A stretch of DNA of 64,000 nucleotides from Eubacteriales bacterium. GTDB taxonomy: Bacteria > Bacillota > Clostridia > Oscillospirales > Butyricicoccaceae. Positions 16,845 through 23,966 of this stretch are shown one piece after another; within the stretch, counting starts at the first letter, position 1; each line of letters opens with the position of its first letter. The notes beneath the pieces are model-generated. The model saw only the letters and a program-made list of their open reading frames with translations. It searched no databases and was not told where the DNA came from. Both the position numbers and the translations under genes were made by a program. The stretch covers positions 124,001-188,000 of the forward strand of contig JAUNSG010000006.1 of NCBI GenBank assembly GCA_030539335.1, written 5' to 3'.

Positions 16845-16874
16845 AAAAGGACACACAAATGTGTGTCCTTTTTT
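16845..16874 (+). terminator. Terminator of the rpsF-ssb-rpsR operon
   Basis: AAAAGGACACAC-AAAT-GTGTGTCCTTTTTT: a near-perfect stem with a short loop and a T run. Confidence 0.92.
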
Positions 16875-16940
16875 CGTGCTTCCCCTTTTTATACCCTAAG
16901 AAGTGGATCCCATCTCTGCTCTCTGAGAACAGACAAATAC

Positions 16941-16981
16941 AGAGCCATGAATCCGCTGTCACCTGCGAAATTCATGGCTCT
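16941..16981 (-). terminator. Stem-loop downstream of the holin gene
   Basis: AGAGCCATGAAT pairs perfectly with ATTCATGGCTCT across a 17-base loop just after the holin stop. The following minus-strand sequence is only moderately T-rich. Confidence 0.6.
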
Positions 16982-16990
16982 CTCTTTAGT

Positions 16991-17419
16991 TTAGTCTTTC
17001 GGCTCGTCTTCCTCTTCCTGCAGCAGCCCCAGCGTTTTCCGCAGGATCTCCGGCGGAACGACGCCCATCAGACAGATATTTTCCAAAATGCTGATCCCTT
17101 CTGACAAAATAAAGGCAATACAGACGGAATCACGGACATAGTGAATGTCGAGCAGCAGATCCAGACGCACACTGAGCAGAACCAGAACAAGAACTGCCCC
17201 TTTCCGGCAAAGCCCTTTAAAGCTGGCATTGCTTTCCAGCGCACCGCTTTTTGTCTTTTTCGACGCATGGAAAACGCCCGCCGTCACCAGCCCGGTCACG
17301 TAATCCAATGCCATAAAACACAGCAGCGTTGCCAGCGCAACATCCCATCCACCCAGCGCCTGTGTGACAAAGCCCAGTACCGTGCCGCAAAGGCCACAGA
17401 GAATATCCCTTTCTCTCAT
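16991..17419 (-). CDS. Phage-type holin (family 4, toxin secretion/lysis)
   Basis: A 142-residue membrane protein with three to four hydrophobic segments and the family sequence FMALDYVTGLVTA near 35-47, then SNASFKGLCRKG and a charged tail LLQEEEDEPKD. Holins of this group make holes for endolysins or act in toxin export. ATG 17419 is chosen over the upstream extension because of GGGGGGA and the family length. It lies four bases after a LamG-like gene, away from the two phage blocks further right, so it may be a domesticated remnant. Confidence 0.85.
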   Translation of the reverse strand: MRERDILCGLCGTVLGFVTQALGGWDVALATLLCFMALDYVTGLVTAGVFHASKKTKSGALESNASFKGLCRKGAVLVLVLLSVRLDLLLDIHYVRDSVCIAFILSEGISILENICLMGVVPPEILRKTLGLLQEEEDEPKD

Positions 17420-17423
17420 CTTT

Positions 17424-18158
17424 TTATCCCCCCTTCTCCGGAATGTACCGACGGATGAAAAACCGCTGCAACGTCCCCTTAAACAGCCTTGCACCATCCG
17501 CACGGTTCATAAGCAGGATTTCCGTCAGACCAGTCAGCGGCTGTGTGATGGTATGGATGCCAACGGTGTTGCCATCATTGTCCTGCACCTGTGCCGTTTC
17601 GATGGTCCCATCGCCTTTGTCGATCCGTGCTTTCATGCAGGTATGAGTTTTGTCAAAGACGAGAGAAAAGAAAATCGGCTGCTCCAAAAGCAGGTTGCTG
17701 CTTGCATAAAGTTGGCCTCGATTCGTCGTATCGTATTCCAACGTGATGGATTGCGTCGGCGACAGATAGCGGGTGTAGGCTTGAAACAGTGTCGTCTCGT
17801 CCTTCCGTCCCATCATATAGACGCCGCGGCTGATCTTCGTCCATGAAATGTCCGTGAGCTGCATACCGAGCTCGAGCGGCCCTTTGATCGCGTCCAAATC
17901 CAAATTGGTCAGCCGTACCATCGCTCCTCCGCTTGTGCTGACCAGTCCATTTTCCACAAAGCCATTGGATGCATCGCCGGTATACCCCTCCAGTGTGACG
18001 GTCGCACGCCCCATCTGATCGGCTACGGTCAGGGTTGTATTATCCCCTTTGGTAAAATCGATATCCACAAAATAGGCCTCTTCCAACGGCTCCTCTTCCA
18101 CGCGCATGCAGCGTTCGTCGGTTCTGCGGTCACGCCTCCGGTGCCTGCGTTTAATCAT
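17424..18158 (-). CDS. LamG/concanavalin-like surface or tail-associated protein
   Basis: A 244-residue protein with a very basic start (MIKRRHRRRDRRTDER) followed by a beta-rich domain. VYMMGRKDETTLFQAYTRY, SITLEYDTTNRGQLY and PIFFSLVFDKTHTCMKARID suggest a LamG/laminin-G-like jelly roll, as found in phage adhesins. No signal peptide is seen. It overlaps the preceding 93-residue gene by eight bases and is followed directly by the holin gene, so the three genes form one unit. Carbohydrate binding is inferred from the fold only. Confidence 0.6.
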   Translation of the reverse strand: MIKRRHRRRDRRTDERCMRVEEEPLEEAYFVDIDFTKGDNTTLTVADQMGRATVTLEGYTGDASNGFVENGLVSTSGGAMVRLTNLDLDAIKGPLELGMQLTDISWTKISRGVYMMGRKDETTLFQAYTRYLSPTQSITLEYDTTNRGQLYASSNLLLEQPIFFSLVFDKTHTCMKARIDKGDGTIETAQVQDNDGNTVGIHTITQPLTGLTEILLMNRADGARLFKGTLQRFFIRRYIPEKGG

Positions 18159-18432
18159 TTCGCAGCACCTCAACCACACCGCTCACTGTACTCTTTACCA
18201 ACACGGTATCGGTGGTATCGCGTGTCATATAATTGGCCGGATCAGGATTGTGCATAACCGTCTCTGCCACCCCGGACTGGATCATAACCGACTGATTCTC
18301 ATCCCAGGTTCCGAGACAAACCAGAATCACATCGTCCGTAAAATTTTTCACCTTGAATGCCACCGATGCGGTCGAAAAGGAAAAAGGTTCGGTCACTTCC
18401 GCCGTACAGGTCTTTCTTACTACATCAATCAT
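18151..18432 (-). CDS. Small beta-rich protein of unknown function
   Basis: Ninety-three residues, MIDVVRKTCTAEVTEPF..., with alternating hydrophobic strands (ASVAFKVKNFTDDVILVCLG) and no membrane segment. AAAGGAACG lies upstream of ATG 18432. It is first in the unit with the LamG-like protein and holin, an arrangement like phage appendage plus lysis genes. I do not recognise the family. Confidence 0.65.
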   Translation of the reverse strand: MIDVVRKTCTAEVTEPFSFSTASVAFKVKNFTDDVILVCLGTWDENQSVMIQSGVAETVMHNPDPANYMTRDTTDTVLVKSTVSGVVEVLRND

Positions 18433-18556
18433 GGATTTCTTCGTTCCTTTCTTTACAATTGGTTTTTTGAAACAGCTTATAGCTTTCAGATTACCGCATT
18501 CTCCCCTCTTGTCTACTGCAATTTCTTTCCGCCCTGTGGAAACCTTTTTCCCAATC

Positions 18557-18591
18557 CAAAAAGCTCCGCCCGGTTTTCCCGGACGGAGCTT
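18557..18591 (-). terminator. Terminator of the Cys-rich protein gene
   Basis: AAGCTCCG-TC-CGGG-AAAA-CCGG-GC-CGGAGCTT followed by TTTTTGG on the minus strand, directly after the stop codon at 18598. Confidence 0.88.
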
Positions 18592-18597
18592 CTGCCC

Positions 18598-19461
18598 TTA
18601 TCTTGAACCGCACTTGCGGCACTCATGTTGCGAATCTCCTGAATGGCATCCATGTTCCCGTGGCTTGGGCTCACGGCAAACCGGATTAAATTCCTCTTCC
18701 GGGAAATCAATCTGATTAAACATCTCACACGGATCCTCCGGCTCACTGCTTCCGCAATTGCATTCCTTCGTCGGCATGCAGACGTCATAGGCCGGAATCA
18801 GCAACTGTGCATCGCGCTCCAGCCGGATGATGGAGAACTGTCCCAACGTGACGAACAATTTCTTGACATCACCATTCAAAATCAGATCTTCATCAAACAT
18901 GCAGCCAAGATACTCCGGAATGTCGTCATCATGGCAGCAGCAATCGCAGCGGCAATGCGGCTCCACGATCTTTGCAGAAAGTACAATCGGATCCAGCGTC
19001 TCAACGACAGCTCGCGGCATACGGCCCTGCTCAATGGTGCGCGGGCTGAGCCCTTCGCCGCAGGCTTCCGATGTGAAAGTACGGACACTGCTCTCACAGC
19101 CGAACAAAATCGCCCGCTTGTCATAAACTGCCAGACCGCAGATATCCGTCATACGGCCACAGCCCGCATTGACCTCTGCATAGACCCGATAGAAGAACCG
19201 GGCATCCACACTGAAAAATCCACGGTTAAAATCAACCGGCTCCACATCCAGATTGACCCAGATCAGCTCTGCACGGCGCGGCTTTACACTATTGGAACGA
19301 TCCAAAAGCTCCTGTGACTGACGGGTCAGATAAACACGAAGCTCCGGAATGCATTCCTTGGAACGGCATGCATCATAAACCTTACTGGTATGCACACAAA
19401 CGGCTTCACGGATGGGATCATTGCATCCACAAACCGGGCCGGGAGTAGTACGTTCACCCAT
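18598..19461 (-). CDS. Conserved clostridial Cys-rich protein of unknown function
   Basis: A 287-residue cytoplasmic-looking protein with 18 or so cysteines grouped at both ends: PVCGCNDPIRE, the central CRCDCCCHDDD near 165-175, ECNCGSSEPEDPC and CRKCGSR at the C-terminus. The middle is a conserved beta domain (LDVEPVDFNRGFFSVDARFFYRV, split here for length). I recognise it only as a conserved hypothetical of Clostridia. ATG 19461 is fixed by AGGAGG seven bases upstream. The promoter region holds GCATACGAT, which resembles a sporulation sigma-E -10 element; together with the cysteine clusters this hints at a spore-coat role, which is an inference. Confidence 0.85.
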   Translation of the reverse strand: MGERTTPGPVCGCNDPIREAVCVHTSKVYDACRSKECIPELRVYLTRQSQELLDRSNSVKPRRAELIWVNLDVEPVDFNRGFFSVDARFFYRVYAEVNAGCGRMTDICGLAVYDKRAILFGCESSVRTFTSEACGEGLSPRTIEQGRMPRAVVETLDPIVLSAKIVEPHCRCDCCCHDDDIPEYLGCMFDEDLILNGDVKKLFVTLGQFSIIRLERDAQLLIPAYDVCMPTKECNCGSSEPEDPCEMFNQIDFPEEEFNPVCREPKPREHGCHSGDSQHECRKCGSR

Positions 19462-19557
19462 GGGATTCCCTCCTTGTTTCGTTTCACTATCATCGTATGC
19501 GGCCCGGCAAAAAAGGTGATTTTCTGTAAAACAAGTATGTTCCTTTTCGTGCGGCTT

Positions 19558-19566
19558 TGCTATAAT
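19558..19566 (+). promoter_or_regulatory. Extended -10 promoter of the NUDIX gene
   Basis: TGCTATAAT, 21 bases before the start codon. No good -35 is seen at 17 bases. Confidence 0.7.
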
Positions 19567-19587
19567 AGTCTGGAAGGAAGTGATCCC

Positions 19588-20061
19588 ATGCGCAACACTA
19601 CGCTTTGTTATATCCAGTCCGGAGAGGATTATCTGCTCCTCCACCGCACAAAAAAAGCCAATGACCAAAGCCATGACAAATGGCTCGGCATCGGCGGAAA
19701 ATTTGAAGACAAGGAGAGTCCGGAGGACTGCATCCTGCGGGAGGTACGGGAGGAAACCGGTCTCACCCTGACCTCTTATCAGTATCGCGGCATCGTGACG
19801 TTTGTCTCGGATGTCTGGGAGACAGAATACATGCATCTGTTCACCGCGGACGGGTTCTCGGGTACGATACAGGAATGTGACGAGGGAGAGCTGGAATGGA
19901 TCTCCAAGGATCGCTACCTCTCCCTTCCCATGTGGGAGGGAGATCAGATCTTTTTGCGCCTTCTGCAAACCGACTGTCCATTTTTCTCCCTCAAGCTAGT
20001 CTATCAGGGGGAATCCCTGCAATCTGCGGTGCTGAATGGAACCGCGCTGACGCTGTCGTAA
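19588..20061 (+). CDS. NUDIX hydrolase (8-oxo-dGTP diphosphatase type)
   Basis: A 157-residue protein with a complete NUDIX box: G-(5)-E-(7)-REVREETGL around residues 38-60. The start MRNTTLCYIQSGEDYLLLHR and the segment DKWLGIGGKFE fit the MutT-like group that cleans oxidised nucleotides. It hydrolyses nucleoside diphosphate-linked substrates with Mg2+. Preceded by GGAAGGAAG and a strong extended -10; monocistronic and convergent with the small GGADGPT gene. Substrate is inferred from the subgroup. Confidence 0.92.
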   Translation: MRNTTLCYIQSGEDYLLLHRTKKANDQSHDKWLGIGGKFEDKESPEDCILREVREETGLTLTSYQYRGIVTFVSDVWETEYMHLFTADGFSGTIQECDEGELEWISKDRYLSLPMWEGDQIFLRLLQTDCPFFSLKLVYQGESLQSAVLNGTALTLS

Positions 20062-20063
20062 GC

Positions 20064-20234
20064 TCAGTCCTGTCTCTTCTTATGCCGGCGTACGGCGCAG
20101 ACCACAAGCACGGCAACACAGACAATGCCAACAGCGGCAACCAGGTTTCCGAGCGGGCTCGATGTCACATAAATTTCCGTCGGTCCGTCCGCGCCCCCAA
20201 TGATACCGACGGAAACCAGATTTTGTGCATTCAT
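20064..20234 (-). CDS. Small membrane protein with GGADGPT motif
   Basis: A 56-residue protein: MNAQNLVSVGIIGGADGPTE, then a single membrane segment (LVAAVGIVCVAVLVVCAV) and a basic tail RRHKKRQD. The IIGGADGPT motif is otherwise known from the beta subunit of sodium-pumping decarboxylases, where it lines the ion site, but the rest of that protein is absent. The gene has its own promoter (20266-20294) and an AAAGGGG site, so it is a real gene rather than a fragment. Function unknown. Confidence 0.82.
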   Translation of the reverse strand: MNAQNLVSVGIIGGADGPTEIYVTSSPLGNLVAAVGIVCVAVLVVCAVRRHKKRQD

Positions 20235-20265
20235 ACGCTTTTCCCCTTTCTGTTCGATCACCCTT

Positions 20266-20294
20266 ACTATAACCGTTCCATCCAATATTGTCAA
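20266..20294 (-). promoter_or_regulatory. Promoter of the GGADGPT small-protein gene
   Basis: TTGACA (20289-20294), 17-base spacer, TATAGT (20266-20271) on the minus strand. Expected start about 25 bases before the ATG. Confidence 0.82.
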
Positions 20295-20302
20295 ACGCTG
20301 TT

Positions 20303-20335
20303 ACACGGACGCTGGAAGCACTCCAGCGCCCGTGT
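20303..20335 (-). terminator. Stem-loop after the ABC transporter operon
   Basis: ACACGG-CGCTGGA pairs with TCCAGCG-CCGTGT with one opposed mismatch and a five-base loop. A T run is present only on the plus side, so minus-strand termination strength is uncertain. Confidence 0.55.
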
Positions 20336-20341
20336 TTGCTT

Positions 20342-21076
20342 TTATGTCCGTACGTCCCGTTTTGTCAGGAGCAGATGGGCAAGCAGTACAAACAAGACCG
20401 TCATAAGCATACAGCTTCCCACAAACAGGGGCGCCCGTCCCATCAGAGTATCCTCTACCCGGTTTGAATTCATCCCGAGGAGCATCAGGGAATACGGCCA
20501 CAAAAAGGCCTGCCACTTTGTCCCCAATAGCATCCCCGGCATACTCCCCGCCCAAGACACGAAGACCGGAACGGCAAAGCTGCGAAGCAGCATGGAGAGC
20601 AAAAGCTGGAGCGCGATCACCGGCAGTCCGCCCAGGACGCCGCGCAGCAGCCAGAAGATCACCTCCGGCGGCGGCCATCCCGCCAGTCCCGCCCAGAGCT
20701 TTCCGCACAGGACATACAGCACGCCTACCCAAATCTGGGTCAAAATCTCCAGCTTGATCACGATGACAAACTTGGCGGCGAACAGGCAGACCGGGCGAAC
20801 CGGTGCGGACAAAATCGCATTCCAGTTGTGCCCGAAATGCTCCAGCCTCCACAGGTACGCCGAATAGACCGCGATCAGCGGCGCGAAGAAAAACAAGGCG
20901 TAAAATAATGTGTGTTGTGTCCAGAGGTCGTACCAGCCCTGCTTCAGGATCTCCACATTGATGATGTAATTGTAGGTTCCATACAGCGCGCCGATCGGCG
21001 GCACGATCAAAAAGACCAGCCAGATCACCGAATGATGCAGCTTTCGGTTTTCCGCGCGAATGCAGCGTAACAGCAT
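20342..21076 (-). CDS. ABC-2 type permease (lantibiotic-protection MutG/EpiG-like)
   Basis: A 244-residue protein with about six membrane helices (LFYALFFFAPLIAVYSAYLW; ILTQIWVGVLYVLC; VIALQLLLSMLLRSF; MLMTVLFVLLAHLLL). Architecture and position match the second membrane subunit of lantibiotic self-protection transporters. ATG 21076 follows the upstream permease stop by three bases. A second long frame over the same DNA lacks hydrophobic segments and is rejected. No lantibiotic gene is nearby, so the complex probably protects against external peptides or exports another substrate. Confidence 0.85.
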   Translation of the reverse strand: MLLRCIRAENRKLHHSVIWLVFLIVPPIGALYGTYNYIINVEILKQGWYDLWTQHTLFYALFFFAPLIAVYSAYLWRLEHFGHNWNAILSAPVRPVCLFAAKFVIVIKLEILTQIWVGVLYVLCGKLWAGLAGWPPPEVIFWLLRGVLGGLPVIALQLLLSMLLRSFAVPVFVSWAGSMPGMLLGTKWQAFLWPYSLMLLGMNSNRVEDTLMGRAPLFVGSCMLMTVLFVLLAHLLLTKRDVRT

Positions 21077-21079
21077 ATG

Positions 21080-21829
21080 TCATACCTCCTTTTTCTCCAG
21101 CTCACGCCGTGCTCCCCGGAAAAGCAATAGGGTGAACACAATCACCAGTCCCAACAGCCAAAATTGAAAATCCTGTGCGCAGTACGAAGCTTTGCGCGTC
21201 ACTTCATTCCAATTCATTTCCATTCCCACCAGACGAATGTAATAGCTCCATGGGAGGAAATAATTCAGCGTCTGCGAAACAAACATGGTGAAGGTGCCGG
21301 AGAAGCTCGCAAAAATCCCAGTGGCCAGCACACCAACCGGATTCTCAAAATGGATGCTCAGCCAGAGCGCGGCCATCAGCAGCATTTCATTGACCAAAGC
21401 GGTACAGAGGAGCATCCACAGCAGCTGGCGGATGTCCATGTACTCGGTATACCCCACCAGCCGTCCGGCAGCCAGTACCCCCATCCCTTCGACCAAAACG
21501 AGGATCAGATTATCCCGTGTCGCCAGATATCCTTTCGCTGCCAACAAGCTTTTCCGACTCTGTAACGTGAACAGCAGGGTGCAGTTCTTTTCCTTGCTCT
21601 CGATGTCCCAGATGCGGCTTGCGATGACCGCCAGCCCTACCGGCAGGAAGATGGTGTTGTAGATCGGCATCGCGTAAAACATCGCCGAATATCCGGTCGC
21701 CAGCTCCTCCGTCCGATTTCCAACCGTCCGGACCGCAGTGGCCAGAATGAGCAGTCCCAGCGCCAGCGCAATCCAGCTTGTTCCGCACCGGCGTGTCTTT
21801 CCGCGTTCAGCACGTAGAATCTGCCGCAT
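21080..21829 (-). CDS. ABC-2 type permease (lantibiotic-protection MutE/EpiE-like)
   Basis: A 249-residue membrane protein with six hydrophobic segments; the start MRQILRAERGKTRRCGTSWI and segments IYNTIFLPVGLAVIASRIWD and EKNCTLLFTLQSRKSLLAAK are typical of this subunit. It overlaps the ATPase gene by 23 bases, and is followed at three bases by its partner permease. The three genes thus form one tightly coupled operon. Confidence 0.87.
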   Translation of the reverse strand: MRQILRAERGKTRRCGTSWIALALGLLILATAVRTVGNRTEELATGYSAMFYAMPIYNTIFLPVGLAVIASRIWDIESKEKNCTLLFTLQSRKSLLAAKGYLATRDNLILVLVEGMGVLAAGRLVGYTEYMDIRQLLWMLLCTALVNEMLLMAALWLSIHFENPVGVLATGIFASFSGTFTMFVSQTLNYFLPWSYYIRLVGMEMNWNEVTRKASYCAQDFQFWLLGLVIVFTLLLFRGARRELEKKEV

Positions 21830-22748
21830 GTGTCGTTCCCTCCTCTCGGTTTCCGGTCAGGCTGAGGAAGATTTCTTCCAGCGATTTTGTCTTTTGTTCC
21901 ACGCCGATGACGCCTGCATTCCGCACCGCCACGGTTTGCACCAGCCGCGCCAGCACGGCATCCTTTAATGCGGGCAGCACATGCGCTCCTGCCTCCCGCT
22001 CAAATGGAACGCCCTCTTCCTTCAGGACCCGCTCGGTCTGCTGTGGATGCAGCGTCCGCAGCACGATCCCGCCGCGGCTGTGCGTTTGAAGCTCTTCCAA
22101 TCCGCCCTGAAACAGCAGCCTCCCCTCGCGGATGATGCCGACCAAATCCACAATCTGCTCCAGCTCACTCAGCAGATGGCTCGAAATCAACACGGATGCA
22201 CCACAGCGCTGCGGCATTGTCCGGATCAGCTCCCGCATCTCCTGAATGCCCGCCGGGTCCAGCCCGTTGGTCGGTTCGTCTAAGATCAATAGCTTTGGCT
22301 CTCCGAGCAGCGCCTGCGCAATGCCCAGACGCTGACGCATACCGAGCGAATATTGCTTCACCTTTTTCCCCTTGTCCTGCGTGAGCTGTACAATATCCAG
22401 GACACGGCCGATGTCACGGTACGGAACCCCCTTCAAATCACAGAGCACCCGGCAGTTTTCTTCCCCCGTCAGATGTCCATAGCTCGACGGCGTCTCAATC
22501 AGCGATCCGGTCTGCCGCAGCAGTGCCAGACGATTCCGCTCACCCAGCGGTTCCCCCAGCAGGGTAATCTCCCCCTCCGTCGGATGGATCAGGCCCAGCA
22601 GCAGCTTCATCGTCGTGGATTTCCCCGCACCGTTCGGCCCGATAAATCCATAGACACCGCCCTCCGGCATGGAGAGATCAACGTGGTCAACCGCGGTATG
22701 TCCCCCATAGCGCTTGGTCAGTCCGCTTGTCTCGATGATTGTTCTCAT
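21807..22748 (-). CDS. ABC transporter ATPase (lantibiotic-protection/bacitracin type)
   Basis: A 313-residue single-domain ATPase. Walker A GPNGAGKST near 38-46, Q-loop RQTGSLIE, signature YSLGMRQRLG near 134-143, Walker B LLILDEPTNGLDP and SSHLLSELEQ. The final 90 residues form an extension typical of MutF/BcrA-type ATPases. GAGGAG precedes ATG 22748. It is divergent from an AraC-type regulator, the likely controller. The drug or peptide handled is unknown. Confidence 0.93.
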   Translation of the reverse strand: MRTIIETSGLTKRYGGHTAVDHVDLSMPEGGVYGFIGPNGAGKSTTMKLLLGLIHPTEGEITLLGEPLGERNRLALLRQTGSLIETPSSYGHLTGEENCRVLCDLKGVPYRDIGRVLDIVQLTQDKGKKVKQYSLGMRQRLGIAQALLGEPKLLILDEPTNGLDPAGIQEMRELIRTMPQRCGASVLISSHLLSELEQIVDLVGIIREGRLLFQGGLEELQTHSRGGIVLRTLHPQQTERVLKEEGVPFEREAGAHVLPALKDAVLARLVQTVAVRNAGVIGVEQKTKSLEEIFLSLTGNREEGTTHAADSTC

Positions 22749-22774
22749 GAAATCACTCCTCTTCTTTGTATCTC

Positions 22775-22794
22775 TGTACTAATTTGTTAATACA
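22775..22794. promoter_or_regulatory. Imperfect dyad in the ABC operon promoter region
   Basis: TGTACTAATTTGTTAATACA, arms TGTAyTAA/TTArTACA. It resembles operators of YtrA-type GntR regulators that often control such ABC operons, but no GntR gene lies in this window. It is 27 bases before the ATPase start. Confidence 0.4.
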
Positions 22795-22854
22795 ATAATA
22801 CATCTTCCTTTCCCCAAATGCAAGCCCCATCCTCCATTTTTCTCTTATTTTCCC

Positions 22855-22884
22855 TTGTCAATCCCGCCGCATTTCTGCTATACT
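22855..22884 (+). promoter_or_regulatory. Promoter of the AraC-family gene
   Basis: TTGTCA (22855-22860), 18-base spacer, extended -10 TGCTATACT ending at 22884. The transcript start is about 55 bases before the ATG. Confidence 0.75.
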
Positions 22885-22946
22885 TTTTATAGTTATAGAA
22901 AACTAATAGAATATTTTTCACTTTATCCATCAGGAAGACGCAAATT

Positions 22947-23900
22947 ATGATAGAAACAATAACATTAGGAAATTTTGAACAGGAAACCGTGCTCTCTGAC
23001 GATTGCATTATGCTAAGTCTCCCGGAAGGGCCGGATGTCGGCGCCATGACGCTCTATACGGTCTTTCCCGGCATCACCGTCATGTACAACGATTTCCACA
23101 CCGACCGCTGCGCCACCCGGTTTTCCTATGCGTCACAGATGATCAGCATTGACCACTGCCGGGAAGGGCGCATCGAATGGGAGCGCCCGGACGGCCGGTT
23201 CTGCTATCTCGGCGAGCGGGATTTGCAGCTCTCCGCCGACGTCACCCACATCGGCACCTATGGCTTCCCCACCGGGCATTATCACGGGATCACAATCCTG
23301 TTCGAGCTGGAGCAGGCGCGGGAGGGACTCCGCCCGTTTCAGGATACCTTCTCCATCGATCTGGATCAAATCTATCGGCGGTTCTGCCAGCAGGGCGATG
23401 ACTTTATCCTGCGCGGCGATGACGGGATCGAGCACCTGTTTGCAGAGCTGTACGTCGTGCAGGGCACACTGCGCATGAGCTATCTCCGGCTCAAAGTGCT
23501 GGAACTGCTGCTGTATCTGTCCCGTCTGGACATGGATCTGTCCCAGCAGCCGCATTCGTATTTTCAGCGCTCGCTGGTCGAGAAGGTCCGCTGCATCCGG
23601 CAGGAGCTTTGCAGCACGCCGAACCAGTATGTCACACTTTCCGAGCTGGCAGAGCGTTATCAGGTCTCCGAATCCGCCATGAAGCGCTGCTTTCGCGCGA
23701 TGTATGGCGACTCCATCTATTCGTTCCTCAAAAAGTACCGTCTGCAAACCAGCCAGACCCTGCTGCGCTCCACAGATCTGAACATCACAGAGGTCGCCGT
23801 CGAAGTCGGTTACGAGAACACCAGCAAATACATCGCCGCCTTCAAAAAGCAGTTCGGCATCACCCCCGCCAAATACCGCAGCAGCCAAACGACAAAATAA
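22947..23900 (+). CDS. AraC-family transcriptional regulator
   Basis: A 317-residue regulator. The C-terminal 100 residues hold two helix-turn-helix motifs: VTLSELAERYQVSESAMKRCF and LNITEVAVEVGYENTSKYIAAF (each abbreviated), ending in KKQFGITPAKYR. The N-terminal half (FYHTDRCATRF-like cupin region, MISIDHCREGRIEW) probably senses a ligand. AGGAAG precedes ATG 22947. Divergent orientation suggests it controls the ABC transporter operon. Confidence 0.92.
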   Translation: MIETITLGNFEQETVLSDDCIMLSLPEGPDVGAMTLYTVFPGITVMYNDFHTDRCATRFSYASQMISIDHCREGRIEWERPDGRFCYLGERDLQLSADVTHIGTYGFPTGHYHGITILFELEQAREGLRPFQDTFSIDLDQIYRRFCQQGDDFILRGDDGIEHLFAELYVVQGTLRMSYLRLKVLELLLYLSRLDMDLSQQPHSYFQRSLVEKVRCIRQELCSTPNQYVTLSELAERYQVSESAMKRCFRAMYGDSIYSFLKKYRLQTSQTLLRSTDLNITEVAVEVGYENTSKYIAAFKKQFGITPAKYRSSQTTK

Positions 23901-23917
23901 AATATCCTAAAAAAAAG

Positions 23918-23958
23918 ACAGCCATACCAGAGCACACTTTGTTCTCCGGTATGGCTGT
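23918..23958. terminator. Bidirectional terminator between AraC and GH25 genes
   Basis: ACAGCCATACC and GGTATGGCTGT flank a 19-base loop with further AGAG/CTCC pairing. T runs follow on both strands (TTTTCT on plus, TCTTTTTTTT on minus). Confidence 0.9.
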
Positions 23959-23966
23959 TTTCTCTC

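Noticed and set aside
20301..21083. 260-codon minus-strand frame over the ABC permease
   Set aside because: No membrane segments and Arg/Gly/Ala-rich; the overlapping 244-codon frame encodes a clear ABC-2 permease.
20342..22748. Complete lantibiotic gene cluster
   Set aside because: Only the protection-type transporter is present; no precursor peptide, LanM/LanB/LanC or two-component genes are nearby.
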